Below are positions 61,180-64,000 of a stretch of DNA of 64,000 bases, piece by piece. The notes below the pieces were generated by a model. That model searched no databases, was not told the origin of the DNA, and saw only the letters and a program-made list of their open reading frames with translations. Origin of the DNA: Archangium gephyra. GTDB taxonomy: Bacteria > Myxococcota > Myxococcia > Myxococcales > Myxococcaceae. The stretch is from contig QFQP01000024.1 of NCBI GenBank assembly GCA_003243425.1, positions 1 through 64,000 on the forward strand. Direction: 5' to 3'. Within the stretch, counting starts at the first letter, position 1, and each line of letters starts with the position of its first letter. A program made the translations under genes and the position numbers.

Positions 61180-61640
61180 CGGTGCTGGAGGTCGATGCCG
61201 AGCCCGTCAGTCGCGAACGTGGCGATGCGCGCGACGAGCGCCTTGAACGCCAGTTGCACGTTCTTGCCCGCGCGGTTGCAGTCTTCTTCTACGCGCTGCT
61301 TGCAGCCGAGGTCGCCGCACACGAACACGCCCACGCGTCTTCTGCTGCCGTGCGAGGCCGTCAACATCGACACCGCGTTTCCCTGCGCGAGGGAGTGACA
61401 CCACGAGCACATTTGCGGAACCTGCGCCGCGCTGGGGCCGTTGCTGTCGAACACGATTCCCGTCGGCAGGCCGACCTCTGGAGAGAAGACGAGGAAGAGC
61501 CGCCCTCCGGCCGGGTGTTTCCACGTCATGGTGTCGCGAAGAATCAGGGGAAACGAGAGGTCGGCGGGCAACTCGACGAGAGGCTGGTCACGCGTACGGA
61601 AGGTCGCGAGCAGTTCGGCCCCGGTGTCGAGCTTGTGCAT
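61176..61640 (-). CDS. FBP-domain treble-clef zinc-finger protein
   Basis: A 154-residue protein with Cys pairs MCSWCHS and VFVCGDLGC typical of the C-terminal treble-clef zinc finger of FBP (fibronectin-binding-like, EF-G-binding) proteins. Family members can bind elongation factor G, as FusB does in fusidic-acid resistance. It is cotranscribed with and overlaps the GT39-like gene. ATG 61640 begins the conserved sequence; an upstream in-frame ATG at 61694 looks non-homologous. Confidence 0.85.
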   Translation of the reverse strand: MHKLDTGAELLATFRTRDQPLVELPADLSFPLILRDTMTWKHPAGGRLFLVFSPEVGLPTGIVFDSNGPSAAQVPQMCSWCHSLAQGNAVSMLTASHGSRRRVGVFVCGDLGCKQRVEEDCNRAGKNVQLAFKALVARIATFATDGLGIDLQHR

Positions 61641-61644
61641 GCGG

Positions 61645-63141
61645 TCATCGTAGCGAGACGTCTTCGAGCTCACGAGCGGCAAGGAGGTAGTCACCCAGCC
61701 ACGCGCGCTCGTCGTCGAGCCGCTGCTTGGCGCTCAACGCGGCCACCACCTTTCGACCGCGGGCCTTGTCGCCGACCGCCGCCAGCAGCCGCGCCGCCGT
61801 CACGTTGGGCGCGAACGAGTGGGGCCGCCGCGCGAACACGCCCACCGCGTCGGCGTCGGCCGTCACGTCGAACAGCAGGCCCTCGGGCGAATCGAAGGTC
61901 TCGACCATGCGCCGGGCGATGCGCCGCGCGAGCGCGGTGTACTTCGCCTCGCCGGTGGCCGCGCCCAGCCGCGCGTAGGCCAGCCCCAGCAGCGCCGCGT
62001 CGACGAGGAAGGTGCGGCCCTTCGAGTTCGCTTCGTGTCGCACCGTGCCGTCGCTCGCCACGTGCGTTCGCGCGAGCTCGTCGGCGGCGGTGCGCGCGTC
62101 GTCGTAGCCGCCCCCACTGGCCGCCGCGAAGGCCACGAGGCCGCTGATGACCTGGCCGTTCTCACCTGCGTACACGTGCGTGTCGACCCACGGAACGCCC
62201 AGCGCGCGGCGCTCCGCATCGTCGAGCGCGTAGTAGGTGGCGCCGTCGACGAAGGGCCTGGAGCGGTCGTGCGCGTTGAGGTCTGCGTCTTGATTGGTGA
62301 AGAACACGCCGGTCTTCGAGCGCATGAAGGTCATCACGTAACGGCGAAGGCCGCGCGCGTCGTCGAGCAGCGAAGCGTCGCCCGTCACCAGCGCCGCGCG
62401 CGCGTACGCCTCGAGGTTGAGGCCCTGAAAGCTGCTCAACTTCTCGAAGTGTGGTGAGTGCCAGTCAGCGGCGCCGCTGTACTGGTAGATGCCGCCCCAC
62501 ACCGGGTCGAGCAACGCGCGCTGCTCCTCGAGCGTGAAGCGCGCACGCTCCGACGAGCCGCCCTCGAGCTCCCACAGCACGTTCATCGCGATGGGCACCT
62601 TGCGCTTGAGCCCCCAGCTGCCTTCCTTCGCGTCCCAGAAGTTCTCGAGGCGCTCGCGGGCGTACCGGGTGTCGATGCGCGTGCCGATCGGCTCGACGAT
62701 GGCCGTCAGCGGCGCGGTGCGGTCGAGCGACTTCAGCATCGCCAGCAGGCGCTCCGGAGGCAGGTAGCCGCGGAACTTGCCCAGCTCTTCGCCCTCGCCG
62801 GTGAGCAGCACCGTCGCCGGCCAGCCCCACTCGAGGTAGCGGTCGGCGAGGTCGGGGCGCGCGTCGACGTCGACGCGCACGGTGATGGCGTTCTGCCGCA
62901 GCCAGGCGCCCACGTCGGCGTCGGCGTAGGTCGTCTCGTCCATCACGTGACACCAGTGACACCACTCGGCGGCGCAGTCGACGAGCACCACCTTCTTCTC
63001 GCGGCGCGCCTGCGCGAAGGCCTCGGCGTTCCACTCGACCCAGGTGAAGCGCTGCGTGTTGCCGGCCCTGCGGGCCGCGGCGATGTCTTCACCCGGTGCA
63101 GCCGTCAGCAGCAATGCCACGAGGGCCCACATGCCGTTCAC
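61645..63141 (-). CDS. DUF255 thioredoxin-fold protein (YyaL-like, periplasmic)
   Basis: A 498-residue protein with a signal peptide (about 1-16), a thioredoxin-fold domain with the active site CHWCHVMD (Cys61, Cys64) and a large helical (alpha/alpha toroid-like) domain as in YyaL/spermatogenesis-associated proteins, though shorter than the usual about 680 residues. Start GTG 63141 or ATG 63132. It may form a leftward operon with the FBP and GT39-like genes (4-base gap). Confidence 0.88.
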   Translation of the reverse strand: MNGMWALVALLLTAAPGEDIAAARRAGNTQRFTWVEWNAEAFAQARREKKVVLVDCAAEWCHWCHVMDETTYADADVGAWLRQNAITVRVDVDARPDLADRYLEWGWPATVLLTGEGEELGKFRGYLPPERLLAMLKSLDRTAPLTAIVEPIGTRIDTRYARERLENFWDAKEGSWGLKRKVPIAMNVLWELEGGSSERARFTLEEQRALLDPVWGGIYQYSGAADWHSPHFEKLSSFQGLNLEAYARAALVTGDASLLDDARGLRRYVMTFMRSKTGVFFTNQDADLNAHDRSRPFVDGATYYALDDAERRALGVPWVDTHVYAGENGQVISGLVAFAAASGGGYDDARTAADELARTHVASDGTVRHEANSKGRTFLVDAALLGLAYARLGAATGEAKYTALARRIARRMVETFDSPEGLLFDVTADADAVGVFARRPHSFAPNVTAARLLAAVGDKARGRKVVAALSAKQRLDDERAWLGDYLLAARELEDVSLR

Positions 63142-63167
63142 TACGCGCGACGCTGTGACGTGGATTC

Positions 63168-63950
63168 ATGATGCAGTGCGCGCCCATGCCGAAGCAGTGG
63201 ACGGAGAATTTCGAGTTCTACGAAGCCCGCGCGACGAAAGGCCGCGCGCTCGTGTCGTTGGACCTTGGCGCGGCTGAACATGCGCCGCTCGAGTCGCACC
63301 CCATTCGGGTGCAGTTCCGCGTGAAGATGCTGCAGCCGCGGGAAGACGGGCTGCGCAGCGCCGAAGAAGCCGAGACCCTGTTCGCGCTCGAAGACAAGCT
63401 GGTGGCCGCCGCGCAGTCGAAGCTCGACGCCCTCTACGTCGCGCGCGCCGTCGCCTACGGCTACTCCGAGTTCTATTTCTACGTGCCGGCCTCGCAGCTC
63501 GAGAGCGCCGCCGGCGTGTTGTGGGACAGCAAGCCCTACGCGTTCGAGTGGCACGTCGAAGCGGACCCCGACTGGGAGCGCTACGAGCAGCTCTTCCCCG
63601 ACAAGTTCAGCTACCAGCACATGATGAATCGGCGCGTGCTGCAGCAGCTGGAGGCCGCCGGTGACGACCTGTCACGCGCGCGCGAGGTCGACCACGTCGC
63701 GTTCTTTCCCGGAGAGGCGCAGGTGAAGGCGGCGGCCGAGGCGCTCACCAAGGCCGAGTTCCGCGTCGACGCGCCCACGAAGCCCGAAGGCGACGAAGAC
63801 ATGTGGTCGCTGCAGTTCCACCGCGATGACTCGCTGGCCAACGGTGAGGCCGACGAGCTGGTCGACGAAGTGCTTGAGCTGCTCGAGCCGCATGAAGGCG
63901 ACTACGACGGCTGGGGCTGCGCGGTGCAGAAGAAGGAGCTGATGAACTGA
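63168..63950 (+). CDS. DUF695-RraB domain fusion protein
   Basis: A protein of up to 260 residues with an N-terminal DUF695-like domain (WTENFEFYEARATKGRALVSLDL) and a C-terminal RraB-like domain (RRVLQQLEAAGDDLSRAREVDHVAFF, then QVKAAAEALTKAEFRV). RraB inhibits RNase E in enterobacteria; whether that applies here is unknown. Start uncertain among ATGs at 63168, 63171 and 63186. It diverges from the DUF255 gene across 26 bases. Confidence 0.8.
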   Translation: MMQCAPMPKQWTENFEFYEARATKGRALVSLDLGAAEHAPLESHPIRVQFRVKMLQPREDGLRSAEEAETLFALEDKLVAAAQSKLDALYVARAVAYGYSEFYFYVPASQLESAAGVLWDSKPYAFEWHVEADPDWERYEQLFPDKFSYQHMMNRRVLQQLEAAGDDLSRAREVDHVAFFPGEAQVKAAAEALTKAEFRVDAPTKPEGDEDMWSLQFHRDDSLANGEADELVDEVLELLEPHEGDYDGWGCAVQKKELMN

Positions 63951-63951
63951 C

Positions 63952-64000
63952 TCACTGCGCGACGGCGAGGTCGGACACCAGCACGTGCGCCCAGCCGCCC
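63952..64000 (-). CDS. C-terminal end of a gene beyond the window
   Basis: The minus strand ends with a coding-like GGWAHVLVSDLAVAQ and stop, directly after the DUF695-RraB gene. Only 15 codons are visible, too few to assign a product. Confidence 0.4.
   Translation of the reverse strand, partial: GGWAHVLVSDLAVAQ

Overview
The window is GC-rich, densely packed bacterial DNA, most likely from a myxobacterium (Myxococcota, probably near the Myxococcaceae/Archangiaceae). The evidence is indirect: an MglA-type small GTPase, many secreted lipoproteins with Gly-Thr linkers, a repeat-companion (TIGR02996) protein, ECF sigma factors, two GT39-like membrane proteins and strong G/C third-position codon use. 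No rRNA, tRNA, CRISPR array or intact transposon was seen, so the species cannot be named.

Layout. 1-8.4 kb: an edge-truncated frame carrying a dispersed repeat, an RsuA-type pseudouridine synthase, a DoxX membrane protein behind a palindrome, an ECF sigma operon, and a leftward operon (CsgG-like membrane protein, giant lipoprotein, recF, secreted protein). 8.5-20 kb: a TIGR02996 protein with an overlapping partner, a GNAT enzyme, an MglA-like GTPase overlapping a PocR-sensor histidine kinase, then a second CsgG-like protein followed by two giant lipoproteins, ending in a 73-bp tandem repeat array. 20-30 kb: a deletion junction joining a decapitated metallophosphoesterase to a truncated alpha/beta hydrolase, its divergent AraC regulator, glgA, an Uma2 nuclease remnant, the first of three ATP-grasp ligases, a fasciclin lipoprotein and a second metallophosphoesterase. 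30-37 kb: an accessory stress-like region with four tiny charged proteins, DUF488, a flavin oxidase, hemerythrin, a short-chain dehydrogenase, dispersed repeat B and a broken glycosyltransferase.

37-47 kb: a peptidase-S51-like protein overlapping an esterase, a ferredoxin-NADP reductase, and a leftward gene train ATP-grasp ligase / N-formylglutamate amidohydrolase-like / TetR / cytochrome P450 with an operator-like palindrome at the P450 start. 47-56 kb: a TetR gene divergent from an HD-domain protein with a perfect palindrome between them, a broken zeta toxin beside an intact partner gene, secreted proteins, a zinc alcohol dehydrogenase, a lipoprotein hydrolase and the third ATP-grasp ligase. 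56-64 kb: an ECF sigma gene divergent from a peroxiredoxin-like gene across a perfect 19-bp palindrome, an ABC-F ATPase, a GT39-like protein overlapping an FBP zinc-finger gene, a DUF255 thioredoxin-fold protein, a DUF695-RraB fusion, and the tail of a further gene.

The most notable combinations are the ATP-grasp/amidohydrolase/TetR/P450 train together with two unlinked ATP-grasp paralogues, the translationally coupled GTPase-kinase pair, the paralogous CsgG-like/giant-lipoprotein modules, and the amount of gene decay (hydrolase, Uma2, glycosyltransferase, zeta toxin) in what otherwise looks like chromosomal backbone.
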